Source: Tunturiibacter gelidiferens (GTDB lineage Bacteria > Acidobacteriota > Terriglobia > Terriglobales > Acidobacteriaceae). Taken from it: 64,000 nucleotides of DNA. Location: assembly GCF_013410115.1 (NCBI RefSeq), contig NZ_JACCCV010000002.1:1302001-1366000 (forward strand). Direction: 5' to 3'. This document shows positions 1 to 8,937 of the stretch, in pieces. The notes under the pieces are model-generated. The model was not told where the DNA came from and did not search any database. It saw only the letters and a list, made by a program, of their open reading frames with translations. The position numbers were made by a program, and so were the translations under genes. Positions within the stretch are counted from its first letter, which is position 1; the number at the start of each line of letters is the position of its first letter.

Positions 1-23
1 ACCTGCAATTTTCTCTTCAAACT

Positions 24-1667
24 TTGACGTCCCAACTCGGGTTGCTGGTCGGTCCAAAGGGCTTCGGTCACTATTGGAAGACGCACTACGCGGACAAGAC
101 GTTTGAGCACCTGTATCGATGGAATGCGTTCGATACAGCGATGCTGATTCCCTACTTCATCGTCATGATCATTCTGGCGTTTTATGGGATTCACCGCTAT
201 CAGTTGGTGTGGCTTTACTTCAAAAACAAAAAAAACGCAGCAAAGTGGAGCGAGCCGCCCATGCGGTTCGCTGAAGGGCAGCTGCCCTTCGTGACGATTC
301 AACTACCAATCTTCAATGAACAATTCGTGATCGAGCGGTTGATTGAGGCGGTCTGCAGACTGGACTATCCGCGAGACCGGTTTGAGGTTCAGGTGCTGGA
401 CGATTCAACCGATGAGACCACCGGAGTAGCGCGGGAGATTGTCGAGCGCTACGCGCGCGGATTCGTCGGAATGGCTCCGCAGCCGATTGTGTATCTGCAT
501 CGCAGCAACCGGCATGGGTATAAGGCGGGAGCGTTGGACAAGGGTCTCGATGTCGCTCGTGGCGAGTTTGTGGCGATCTTCGATGCAGACTTTGTGCCTC
601 CGCGACAGTGGGTGATGCAGGTGATTCACCACTTCGCGCAACCGGAGATCGGCATGGTGCAGACGCGGTGGACCCACCTGAATCGGAACTACAGCTTCCT
701 GACGCAGGTCGAGGCGATTCTACTGGACGGGCATTTCGTGCTCGAGCATGGGGGACGAAGCCGCGCCGGAGTGTTCTTTAATTTCAACGGCACGGCGGGG
801 ATGTGGCGGCGAGAGACGATCTCAACCGCGGGTGGTTGGCAGCACGACACGCTCACTGAGGATACAGACCTGAGCTACAGGGCGCAGTTGGTGGGGTGGC
901 AGTTCAAGTATCTGCAGGATGTGGAGTGCCCGGCGGAGCTGCCGATCGAGATGACTGCGTTCAAAACGCAGCAGGCGCGATGGGCAAAGGGCCTGATCCA
1001 GACAGGGAAAAAGATTTTGCCGCGGGTGCTGAAGAGCGATGCTCCTTGGCATACGAAGCTCGAGGCGTGGTATCACCTTACAGCGAATATCAGCTATCCA
1101 CTCATGATTGTGCTGAGTGTTTTGCTGATGCCCGCGATGATTATCCGCAGCTGGCAAGGCTACATCCAGATGCTGCTGATCGACTTCCCTCTGTTCATCG
1201 CCAGCACGATGTCGGTTTCAACGTTCTACATGGTGAGCCAGAAGGAGCTCTATCCGAAGAGCTGGTACAAATCGATCATCTATGTGCCGTTTGTCATGGC
1301 GTTGGGTGGGGTCGGGTTGACGATCACCAATACCAAGGCTGTGTTGGAGGCGCTGTTCGGAGTGAAGAGCGCGTTTGCGAGGACGCCTAAGTACAGCGTG
1401 AAGAAAAAGGGCGAGAAGAGCCAGGCGAAGGTGTATCGCAAACGACTGGGCGTGATTCCCTGGATTGAGATGGCGATCGGATGCTATTTTGCCTGGACCG
1501 TCTACTATGCCATTTCGACGGAGAACTTCTTTACGGTGCCGTTTCTTGTGCTGTTTGTGTTTGGCTACTGGTACACAGGCCTGTTGAGCCTGTTGCAAGG
1601 GCGGTTTGAACGAAGCCGCGACCCCGACCAGGAGATGCACGAGAAGCCGTATCCCGTGGGCGTTTAG
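24..1667 (+). CDS. Membrane glycosyltransferase family 2, cellulose-synthase-like
   Basis: Processive-type GT2 that would use a nucleotide sugar to build or export a polysaccharide or glycolipid at the inner membrane. A membrane segment near residues 40-60 precedes the cytosolic GT-A domain. The GT-A domain shows LDDSTDET, the metal-binding DADF, TEDTDLSYR (catalytic TED) and QQARW (the QxxRW motif). Four or more hydrophobic segments follow from about residue 350. A TTG at 24 is the first start visible, but the frame is open to the window edge, so the N-terminus may lie outside. A small membrane gene follows closely on the same strand. Family assignment is firm; the product could be a glucan, a mannan or a glycolipid. 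Confidence 0.85.
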   Translation: MTSQLGLLVGPKGFGHYWKTHYADKTFEHLYRWNAFDTAMLIPYFIVMIILAFYGIHRYQLVWLYFKNKKNAAKWSEPPMRFAEGQLPFVTIQLPIFNEQFVIERLIEAVCRLDYPRDRFEVQVLDDSTDETTGVAREIVERYARGFVGMAPQPIVYLHRSNRHGYKAGALDKGLDVARGEFVAIFDADFVPPRQWVMQVIHHFAQPEIGMVQTRWTHLNRNYSFLTQVEAILLDGHFVLEHGGRSRAGVFFNFNGTAGMWRRETISTAGGWQHDTLTEDTDLSYRAQLVGWQFKYLQDVECPAELPIEMTAFKTQQARWAKGLIQTGKKILPRVLKSDAPWHTKLEAWYHLTANISYPLMIVLSVLLMPAMIIRSWQGYIQMLLIDFPLFIASTMSVSTFYMVSQKELYPKSWYKSIIYVPFVMALGGVGLTITNTKAVLEALFGVKSAFARTPKYSVKKKGEKSQAKVYRKRLGVIPWIEMAIGCYFAWTVYYAISTENFFTVPFLVLFVFGYWYTGLLSLLQGRFERSRDPDQEMHEKPYPVGV

Positions 1668-1695
1668 ACGATCGAGACTGATAGACTGGCTGTCG

Positions 1696-2139
1696 ATGTC
1701 TCCGAAAAAGCTGCCGGTCCGCAGCGCAGGAGACCAGAATGGGTTCATGATTACTGGCGCTTTTCTTCTACTTGCGATCGTTCTTGGATATTTGGTAACA
1801 GTGGGCCTGTCGATGGCGGCAACCTTTGCCATGACTACGGCCTCGCCCGATCTGGTCGCGCGGGACTTCCGAATCACGTCAAGATACAAGTTTCTGCAGG
1901 ATGGGGTGTGGCTGGTGTGCACAACGGTGGGGGGCTATATGACAGCGCTTGTCCTCGGGAGAGAGCACTCTCCGTGGATTGGCGGGATAGCTTTAATGGC
2001 CGTTCTCATCGGCGTGTTGTGGCTGAATGCGTGGGAGATGCGTCAGCGTGGGGTTGGCCATCAGATCCTGATGAGCGTTGCAACAGTGGTCGGTGTGAGT
2101 GCGGGATTTTTTCTTCGGCTGCGATGGTCCGCTCCCTGA
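1696..2139 (+). CDS. Small hypothetical membrane protein
   Basis: About 147 residues with an N-terminal hydrophobic helix (ITGAFLLLAIVLGYLV), two more hydrophobic stretches in the middle and a last one near the C-terminus, so roughly four membrane segments. No recognised family. It starts about 30 bases after the GT2 gene on the same strand, so co-transcription is likely. The frame stays open upstream into the GT2 gene. I chose the ATG at 1696 because it avoids that overlap; the ATG at 1747 is an equally good alternative with GGAGA somewhat upstream. Confidence 0.6.
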   Translation: MSPKKLPVRSAGDQNGFMITGAFLLLAIVLGYLVTVGLSMAATFAMTTASPDLVARDFRITSRYKFLQDGVWLVCTTVGGYMTALVLGREHSPWIGGIALMAVLIGVLWLNAWEMRQRGVGHQILMSVATVVGVSAGFFLRLRWSAP

Positions 2140-2171
2140 AGAGACGCTAAATAGTTACACGTCAGAATCTT

Positions 2172-2205
2172 AAAAAAGAAGAGAGGCAATGCGCCTCTCT
2201 TCTTG
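2172..2205 (-). terminator. Rho-independent terminator of the beta-barrel gene
   Basis: AAGAAGAGAGGC pairs with GCCTCTCTTCTT around a short AATGC-type loop. On the minus strand the stem is followed by a run of T, the classical terminator form. It sits between two convergent genes, 20-odd bases after the beta-barrel stop codon, and may also act weakly on the plus strand. Confidence 0.8.
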
Positions 2206-2228
2206 CAACTCGATTTCGTGGGTAACCG

Positions 2229-3224
2229 CTAGAAACGCAGACCAAAGGTAATCGGGATGTAACTCGTCTTTGCGCTGTTCTGCGGAAAGACGTTGAATCC
2301 GTTGCCGTTTGCGTCGCCGTAGGAGAATTGGCGTTGAGAGTTGAACGTGTAGACGTAGCGGCCCTCAACGAAGAATCGCGTGGAAGCGAACCGAGAGACC
2401 TTATAGGTGAAGCCCAGGCCACCATTCACACCGAATGCGTTGCTGGTGTACTTGTCGATCGTGGCATTGGCCAGATACTGGTAGCAAAAGCCGAAAGGAT
2501 CGCAATAGATACCGGGCAGGGGCGTGGAGAAATTAGCTGTCTTATGATAAAAACCCGCGCCGCCGATCACATAAGCGCCCTTAGTGTCCGAAGTATAGTA
2601 GTTGACGATCGGGTTGAGAGTGAAAGACCAATCGTGGCTATTTCCGCTTAGCTGAGAGATAGGATTGCCGTTCTGATCTACTACTCCGAGTGAGTCGTAG
2701 ATCGCCAGCAGATTGTTGAGCGTGCTGGTGTTGACCCCGAAGTTGTCGTAGTCGAACTGGGCGATGACGCCGAAGGTCTTATTGAAGTTGCGACCGACGC
2801 CGGCCTGGACCTTCCAACTAGTCGTAAGTGCGCTGTGGGTGGGGCCCGTGGGCACCGTCAGACCGCCACCAACGACGAAGGTATACTTCGCGGACCCATC
2901 AGCGTTGGTTCGGCTGTCGTTGTAGTTTGGGCGGCTATAACGACGACGCGGTGGGGGCTGTGTGGCATCGCTGCTGAGGTTGAAGTCCACGGCATTGGCG
3001 GTCTCGACGCTGCCGGTGCTGCTGCTGTAGCCGAGATCGTCCGGAGTGTAAAGATTGAGCGGCGCAACGAGGCTCGCCTTAAGATTAACCGGCGGCAAGG
3101 GTGATGCGGTTCCGGCAGACTGCTGCGCGTGAAGGCCCAGGCTCCCTGCAGCAGCAAAAAAAGTGATTGCCGCGGTGCGGCCAAGGATACGGTGTAGGCG
3201 ATTCCCAATGATCGTGGTGTGCAT
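2229..3224 (-). CDS. Outer-membrane beta-barrel protein
   Basis: 331 residues with a cleavable signal peptide (hydrophobic AAITFFAAAGSLGLHA, likely cut before QQS). A low-complexity Pro/Ser region follows to about residue 100. The rest alternates polar and aromatic residues as in beta strands (YTFVVGGGL, FGVIAQFDYDNFG, YVIGGAGFYHK, FFVEGRYVYTF) and ends in FGLRF. A terminal Phe is the usual signal for outer-membrane barrel assembly. It resembles the OmpA-like or opacity-type barrels common in Acidobacteriota. The cargo or function is unknown. It is monocistronic with its own terminator. Confidence 0.7.
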   Translation of the reverse strand: MHTTIIGNRLHRILGRTAAITFFAAAGSLGLHAQQSAGTASPLPPVNLKASLVAPLNLYTPDDLGYSSSTGSVETANAVDFNLSSDATQPPPRRRYSRPNYNDSRTNADGSAKYTFVVGGGLTVPTGPTHSALTTSWKVQAGVGRNFNKTFGVIAQFDYDNFGVNTSTLNNLLAIYDSLGVVDQNGNPISQLSGNSHDWSFTLNPIVNYYTSDTKGAYVIGGAGFYHKTANFSTPLPGIYCDPFGFCYQYLANATIDKYTSNAFGVNGGLGFTYKVSRFASTRFFVEGRYVYTFNSQRQFSYGDANGNGFNVFPQNSAKTSYIPITFGLRF

Positions 3225-3381
3225 CTTTGCGTGGCTCCCTTGGTGCTGTGAGGTTCTTCATTGGCTTGAACCCAACTGTAACGCGCTTGTTGTGTAAGAC
3301 GCAGGAAATGTCGTTTAGGATGACAAACCGCGAGAGTTTTTACACTTCGCCTCTGCTATAAGCTGCTGAGGGAGGAATAGT

Positions 3382-3410
3382 TACGGGCGTCCTGGTGTTG
3401 GACGCCCGTA
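3382..3410 (-). terminator. Strong hairpin after the RNase E/G gene
   Basis: A perfect 11-bp stem (TACGGGCGTCC with GGACGCCCGTA, 7-nt loop) lies about 80 bases downstream of the rne/rng stop codon. There is no clear T-run on either strand, so it may be a Rho-type or 3'-stabilising structure rather than a textbook terminator. Confidence 0.45.
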
Positions 3411-3489
3411 GTATCTCATGCCATGGATCGATCTTTTTTCGGAGTCTCGTCACAGGCTAAAGCCCGCAGCTCCTCTCCGAAACAGCGGT

Positions 3490-6400
3490 CTAGTGAATGT
3501 CGAACTGCTCAGGGTGCAAGCTGGGATCGGATTTGACGAGGATCGTCTTGCCGACCATCTCTTCCATCTCCTGAAGCCATTTGGTGCCTGGCGCTTTGAG
3601 TTGTTTGACAACCTCGGGGTTGACGCGAAGCATCACGTCGCCGCGGTCCAGGTGCTTCTGCATCTTGCGCATCTCGATGTAGATGTCGTTGCAGACCGTG
3701 ACGGGCGACTTGACCATGCCAGTGCCAGTGCAGATGTTGCAGGTGGTGGACAACGTGCGCTCCAGCGACTGCTTGACGCGTTTGCGAGTAATGGCGACCA
3801 GGCCAAAGTCATTGAACTGAAGAACCTTCGAAGGGGCTCGATCGGTCTTCAACTCCTCTTCGAGCGCAGCCATGACCTTGTTGCGGTTCTTTCGCTCGTC
3901 CATGTCGATGAAGTCGATGATGATGATGCCGCCAAGATCGCGCAGACGAATCTGACGGACGATCTCTGGGATCGCATCGAGGTTGGTCTTGACGATGGTG
4001 TCTTCGAGGCGCGCCGTCTTGCCGACGAACTTGCCGGTGTTGATGTCGATCGCGACGAGGGCCTCGGTCTGGTTGATGACGATGGAGCCGCCGGACTTCA
4101 GCCATACCTTGGAGCGGAGGGCCTTATTGATCTCTTCGGTGATGCCGAACTGCTCGAAGAGAGGAGTCTCTTTGGTGTAGAGCTTCACGCGGCGAATCAG
4201 CGAGGGCTGGAAGCGCTGCAGGAATCGCAGAACGCGCTCGTATTCACTTTCGCTGTCGACCCAGATGGCGGAGAAGTTATCCGTAACCTGATCGCGAAGG
4301 ATGCGCTCAACGAGATTGAGGTCGTGATAGATGAGCGCTGGCGACTTCGAAGACTCGGAGCGCTGCTTGATGTCGGCCCAGAGGTTGAGGAGGAAGCGCA
4401 GGTCGGAGCGAAGCTCCTCTTCGCTGGCTCCTGATGCGGCGGTGCGGACGATGAACCCGCCAGCAGCCTCGCCTTTCTCGCTGAGCAGAATCTCCTTCAG
4501 GCGACGGCGTTCGCTATCAGAGTCGATCTTGCGGGAGACGCCGGTGTGGTTGACGGTTGGCATGAAGACCAGGAAACGGCCCGGGAGCGCAATGTGCGAG
4601 GTGATGCGTGCGCCCTTCTTTGCAATCGGCTCCTTCGCGATCTGAACGAGGATCTCCTGGCCTGGCTTGAGCAGCTCGCTGATGGCTGGGAGATTTGTGG
4701 ACTGCATGGAACTGCGGCCACCACGACGATCGCGACCACCACCGCCGCTGGCACGCTCACGGTCGCCAGCGCCGCCGGTGTTGCGAGGACGGTCGTTGCG
4801 ATCGCCGCGGCCATATCGGTCTCCGCGGCGGCCATCACGACGACCATCACGGCGGCCACGGCCACGGTCCTGATCGCGATTGCGATCGGTCGCGGGAGCC
4901 GCAGCACCAGCCTGCGACTGATCAAATCCGTTGGCAGCTACTTCATCGCCTTCAACGAACTCCTCATGCAGAACATCTTCTTCGGTGTCGGATTCGTCGA
5001 GGTCTTCTTCGTCAGTGTCCTCAAGATCGCCGACGAGAGGATCGTAGATAGCGTCCTCTTCTTCGAGGTCGTCCTCTTCCTCTTCGTCCACGTTGCCGGA
5101 GCGCGTGATCTGGTCGATGGACATCTCGCGGATCATGGTGCCGAGATCGGCTGCGCCTTCGAGGGTCTCTTCTTCCTCAAAGTCGTCCATCTCTTCAATA
5201 GAGCTGGCGTGGAGAGTGGTGTTGAAGTCCTCCTCCTCGAGTGTCTCCTCTTCGAGTGACCCGATGCCAGGCGCAAAGTGCTGGGGAGCCGCTTCATCTG
5301 CGATGACATTGTCAGCTGGATTCGCGACAGCAGTCTCGTGCTCAATCGGCGAGACGGTTTCGGTGGCATGCTCGGGCGTAAAGATCGCGACCGGAGCCTC
5401 AGAGTGCATCTCGCCGGTGGCGTGAAGCGTGGTCAGCTCGTGAGGCGCAGGTGCGGTCTCGGCATGAACAGCGGATGCAGACTCGACATGGGTTACTGCA
5501 GGGGTCTGCCAGTCAAATGGTTCGTACTCAGCGGGTGCCGACTCAGCGTGCAACTGCGCAACGTGCTCGTCCGGGCCCGGGGTGATGCTGTGAACGGCGC
5601 TGTGGTCGTAAGCTTGCGGCTCAGCCGAGGTCTCCGGCTGGATCTCCTCTGGAGCATCGAGCACTGGCGCGCTCTGGCGGTACTCGCTGGGAGCTGCCGG
5701 GTCGATGCGATAGGAGGCAGAGGCTTCGGTGGGTTCGTATTCGACCGGCTCGGCCGGTGTCTCGTGCTGAAGTTGCTCGGGGGAGATGAGGTCGGGATGC
5801 GTGGCGAGAAGAACCTCAGGCTGCTCCTCAAGAGTCTCCGCGACGCTGAATCCGTCAGCTTCGCGAACGACTTCGGCGCGAGGCTGTGAAGCCGCGGGGC
5901 TAGCATTGCGGTGGTCTGCACGGGCCTCCTGGCGAGGCTCTGCGCGAGGCTCGTTGCGATTCTCCTGGCGGCGATGACGGGAGAGTGACTCGCCAGGAAG
6001 TATCGATCCGCCATCCCAGCCCTCTGGAATGGTGAATGCCGGCGCGGATGGGACGATGACGTTTATCTCGAGAGGCTTTGACGCCGCGGCTACAGGCTCG
6101 TCTCCGCCTTTGCGGTACTTGGAGAGAGACTCGCCAGGGAGAACGATGGGCTCTGGAGCGTTTGCATCGAGTTCAGGCGCCTGATCGTAGGCGGGTGAGT
6201 CGTCGACGCCGTAGAGCGAGGTTTTTGGAGCGAAGCCGCGAGGGATGCGCGGCTCGCGATCACGGCCGCCACGGTCACCTCGATTGCCGCGGTCGTTGCG
6301 GCCTCCGCGATTACGTCCCCCGCGATCGTTGCGCTCGCCACGGTCATTTCCCCGGTCGCGATTGCCACGGTCTGCGTTCTCCGCAGAAGAGGCGGTGGTC

Positions 6401-7242
6401 GTCTCGGGGGTCCCATAGGCAGAGGCGATTGGCGCAGTCGGGCTACTGGAAGGCGCGATAGGTGCGGCGGCTCCGTCGATGTCGAAAGAGTCTTCGTCAT
6501 AGGCGACCTCAGCTGAGGCGTTATCTGGAGTGGCACTGGCGACGTTCGGCGACTCGTCGCGTTGAGACGGGCCTCGGCCACGACGACGGCCACGACGGCC
6601 ACGCCAGCGGCGGCTGCCATCGGCACCGGGAGCTCCTTCGCCGATCTCGCCTCCATCGTTTCGGTCGGTGATGATGTTTTCCGCTGGCTGGTCGGCAGAG
6701 AGGTAGTCGGCGACCGGCGCATCGAAGGCGTCATCCGGCGACGTGGGCGCGAGCGGGTCGGCGACGGGCTGGCGGTCGCGGTTGCCGCCGCGGTCACGAC
6801 GGCCTCTGCCACCGCGGCCACGGTCGCCACGGCCACCGCGGTCCGTGCGCTCAGAAGAGCGAACACCGGAGTCGCTGGTCTGGTCGAGGCGGTCCGGAGG
6901 GCTGGCTACCGTGCCTTCGATGGTGGTGGCGCTGCCGTTGCCACGGTCATTGCGCCGACCCTCGGAGCGGCGGCCGGAGTCGCCATTGGTATCGAAGTCA
7001 GCCGAGTCCCCGGCCTCCTCCATGAAGTCCGTGATGTAAAGGAAGGCGTCGCGCTCGAGGCCGATATCCACGAAGGAGGACTGCATGCCTGGCAGAACGC
7101 GCGTGACTTTGCCGTTATAAATGGATCCGGCGAGGGTGTATTCGTTCTCGCGCTCGTAATAGATTTCGGTTAGGGCGTCGTTTTCGACGATGGCGAGACG
7201 GGTCTCATGGGGAGTACTGGAGATATAAATTTCTTTCGACAT
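3490..7242 (-). CDS. rng: Ribonuclease E/G with a giant insertion in the S1 domain
   Basis: Endoribonuclease for rRNA maturation and mRNA decay. Residues 1-76 carry the start of the RNase E/G fold and the first S1 strands (GKVTRVLPGMQSSFVDIG). The S1 domain resumes near residue 850 (LKPGQEILVQIAKEP). The catalytic acidic motifs VAIDINTGK (about residue 1064) and IIIIDFIDMDE (about 1109) are present, as is the CxxC zinc-link CNIC (about 1166). Without the insertion the core is about 476 residues, the size of RNase G. The insertion of about 770 residues is rich in DRG/RGG, Pro/Glu/Ala and runs of Asp/Glu. It holds two copies of a LPGESLSxxR motif. A long leader separates the gene from rodA. Confidence 0.93.
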   Translation of the reverse strand: MSKEIYISSTPHETRLAIVENDALTEIYYERENEYTLAGSIYNGKVTRVLPGMQSSFVDIGLERDAFLYITDFMEEAGDSADFDTNGDSGRRSEGRRNDRGNGSATTIEGTVASPPDRLDQTSDSGVRSSERTDRGGRGDRGRGGRGRRDRGGNRDRQPVADPLAPTSPDDAFDAPVADYLSADQPAENIITDRNDGGEIGEGAPGADGSRRWRGRRGRRRGRGPSQRDESPNVASATPDNASAEVAYDEDSFDIDGAAAPIAPSSSPTAPIASAYGTPETTTASSAENADRGNRDRGNDRGERNDRGGRNRGGRNDRGNRGDRGGRDREPRIPRGFAPKTSLYGVDDSPAYDQAPELDANAPEPIVLPGESLSKYRKGGDEPVAAASKPLEINVIVPSAPAFTIPEGWDGGSILPGESLSRHRRQENRNEPRAEPRQEARADHRNASPAASQPRAEVVREADGFSVAETLEEQPEVLLATHPDLISPEQLQHETPAEPVEYEPTEASASYRIDPAAPSEYRQSAPVLDAPEEIQPETSAEPQAYDHSAVHSITPGPDEHVAQLHAESAPAEYEPFDWQTPAVTHVESASAVHAETAPAPHELTTLHATGEMHSEAPVAIFTPEHATETVSPIEHETAVANPADNVIADEAAPQHFAPGIGSLEEETLEEEDFNTTLHASSIEEMDDFEEEETLEGAADLGTMIREMSIDQITRSGNVDEEEEDDLEEEDAIYDPLVGDLEDTDEEDLDESDTEEDVLHEEFVEGDEVAANGFDQSQAGAAAPATDRNRDQDRGRGRRDGRRDGRRGDRYGRGDRNDRPRNTGGAGDRERASGGGGRDRRGGRSSMQSTNLPAISELLKPGQEILVQIAKEPIAKKGARITSHIALPGRFLVFMPTVNHTGVSRKIDSDSERRRLKEILLSEKGEAAGGFIVRTAASGASEEELRSDLRFLLNLWADIKQRSESSKSPALIYHDLNLVERILRDQVTDNFSAIWVDSESEYERVLRFLQRFQPSLIRRVKLYTKETPLFEQFGITEEINKALRSKVWLKSGGSIVINQTEALVAIDINTGKFVGKTARLEDTIVKTNLDAIPEIVRQIRLRDLGGIIIIDFIDMDERKNRNKVMAALEEELKTDRAPSKVLQFNDFGLVAITRKRVKQSLERTLSTTCNICTGTGMVKSPVTVCNDIYIEMRKMQKHLDRGDVMLRVNPEVVKQLKAPGTKWLQEMEEMVGKTILVKSDPSLHPEQFDIH

Positions 7243-7824
7243 TCGCTGTGCTCTTTCTGCCCGACCTCAATGAGGTTCGAGCGGCAGACGCGACAGAGAA
7301 CAATCGGGAGTTCGCCTGACCAAGAGGCCAGGTTTGGCTCACCGTGGAGCGGACAGATTACGGGCTGCGGAAGCTCGTGAACAGAACTCGACGACCGGTG
7401 CGAGGTAGGAGTACAGCTCTGCCGTGGGCGCACTCAAGGCGAGGGCGGATTCGGCGTTACCGGGTAGATCGGGGACACGGGGGGATGCTTCAAGCAATTC
7501 GAGACATGCGGAGTTTGTGACCAGAACAACCTCAAAATCAGACACTTGAGGCGGGGCCGTTCGCCATCCGGATGCAATCATTCCCTAAAACCTGTCCGGC
7601 CAACGGATCGATGTCTCTGGCTGGCCGGCCTTTTCTTCTAAAAAGTCTTTTGTTGCCGCTGACTGGCGACCGTGCGCCTGAGTAGCGGGGTACACTGAGC
7701 GGCATCTACAGCCGAACAGGTGTTGCTAACAGTATTGCACTAAAGCGGTTGCAAAAGCCACACGGCATTCACATTCCTTTGTTGTAAAGCTGTAACCCCT
7801 TGCGATCCGCTGACTGACATGCCG
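7243..7824. other. Long intergenic region / rne leader between rodA and rne
   Basis: 582 bases with no convincing gene. It must hold the promoter and 5' leader of rne on the minus strand. RNase E leaders are often targets of autoregulation, but that is not shown here. An imperfect hairpin lies at 7596-7628 (CCGGCCA with TGGCCGG) with T-rich sequence on both sides; it could end rodA transcription or antisense RNA. A minus-strand ORF of 80 codons at 7339-7581 is open, but it has no ribosome-binding site or family resemblance I can see, so it is not called. Confidence 0.5.
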
Positions 7825-8925
7825 CTAGTTGACGAAGCGCCGCATGCGGATGTTCATCACGATGCCGAGCGAGAGAAACGTAAACAGAACCGACGAACCA
7901 CCGTAACTCAGCAACGGCAAAGGAATGCCCGTGACCGGCATCAGGCCGACGACCATGCCTACGTTAACCGCGATCTGAAAGACGATTACTGCGACCACCC
8001 CCATGATGATGAAGCTGCCAGGCAGATCAGAAGCGGTCTGGGCGTTCTGAATTAAACGCATAAGAATGAGGAAGTAGAGGAGCAGAACTCCGATTGCGCC
8101 GACGAAGCCGTGCTCTTCGCAGAAGGCCGCGAAGATGAAATCGGTGTAAGGAATGGGCAAGAAGTCGCCCTGGGTCTGGGTGCCCTTGTTCGCGCCCTTG
8201 CCCCAAATTCCGCCTGAACCGACCGCAATAAGAGACTGGCGGATCTGGTAGCCGGAGCCGCGCGGGTCAGAGTCGGGGTCCATGAAGGCGTTGATCCGTG
8301 CCTGCTGATATGGCTTGAGATGCTTGCCGCTCTTCCAGGCTACGCCACCGATAATGGCAAGCGCTAGGACGACGAGGCCAACCTGCTTGACGCGGATGCC
8401 GCCGAGGAATAACCCACAAATCAAAATAGGGAGATAAGTCAACGCTGTCCCAAGATCCGGCTGTTTGAGTACCAGCGCCATCGGAACAACGACCATGGCA
8501 GCGGCCTTGCCGATGTCCCCCCACGTGAGTTCCTTACCCGCCAGCCCCCAGAAGTAGCGGGCCACTGTGAGGATGAGCACGAGCTTGACCCACTCGGACG
8601 GCTGAAAGTGGATGCCGCCGGGAAATTTGATCCAGCGCCGCCCGCCCAGCACCTTGGTGCCGACGATCAGGACCGCAATGAGCGACAGCACGCTGACGCC
8701 ATAGGCCCAGTGGATGATGTCGATCAGGCGGTGATAGTCGATCAGGGAGATGACGAACATCAGGAAGATGCCGCCGGCCAGGAACTGGATCTGCTTATGA
8801 TCGAAGCCGTGGAACTTGGTGTGGAGCGTGGCCGACTTGATCTCGAGGACAGAGATGAGCGAGAGCAGAAGCACGAATCCGAGAAGGACCCAATCGAAGT
8901 CGCGGTAGGAGGAGAAACGGGGCAT
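7825..8925 (-). CDS. rodA: Rod shape-determining protein RodA (SEDS glycosyltransferase)
   Basis: 366 residues with about ten membrane segments. It shows SEDS-family motifs: WIKFPGGIHFQPSEWVKL, the essential-Asp region KQPDLGTALTYLP, and the C-terminal VTGIPLPLLSYGGSS. RodA polymerises peptidoglycan glycan strands during cell elongation, together with the class B transpeptidase PBP2. The mrdA gene lies 12 bases upstream on the same strand, matching the usual mreCD-mrdA-rodA order. Length is normal for the family. Confidence 0.96.
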   Translation of the reverse strand: MPRFSSYRDFDWVLLGFVLLLSLISVLEIKSATLHTKFHGFDHKQIQFLAGGIFLMFVISLIDYHRLIDIIHWAYGVSVLSLIAVLIVGTKVLGGRRWIKFPGGIHFQPSEWVKLVLILTVARYFWGLAGKELTWGDIGKAAAMVVVPMALVLKQPDLGTALTYLPILICGLFLGGIRVKQVGLVVLALAIIGGVAWKSGKHLKPYQQARINAFMDPDSDPRGSGYQIRQSLIAVGSGGIWGKGANKGTQTQGDFLPIPYTDFIFAAFCEEHGFVGAIGVLLLYFLILMRLIQNAQTASDLPGSFIIMGVVAVIVFQIAVNVGMVVGLMPVTGIPLPLLSYGGSSVLFTFLSLGIVMNIRMRRFVN

Positions 8926-8937
8926 GGCTGGTCTGTC

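Noticed and set aside
3418-7173. Several long plus-strand ORFs opposite the RNase E/G gene (for example 3418-4434 and 4546-5259).
   Set aside because: They are antisense to a clearly conserved gene; the high G+C and repetitive Arg/Gly/Asp coding keeps the opposite frames open.
7339-7581. An 80-codon minus-strand ORF upstream of rne.
   Set aside because: No ribosome-binding site, no recognisable motif, and a composition compatible with chance; left inside the intergenic entry.
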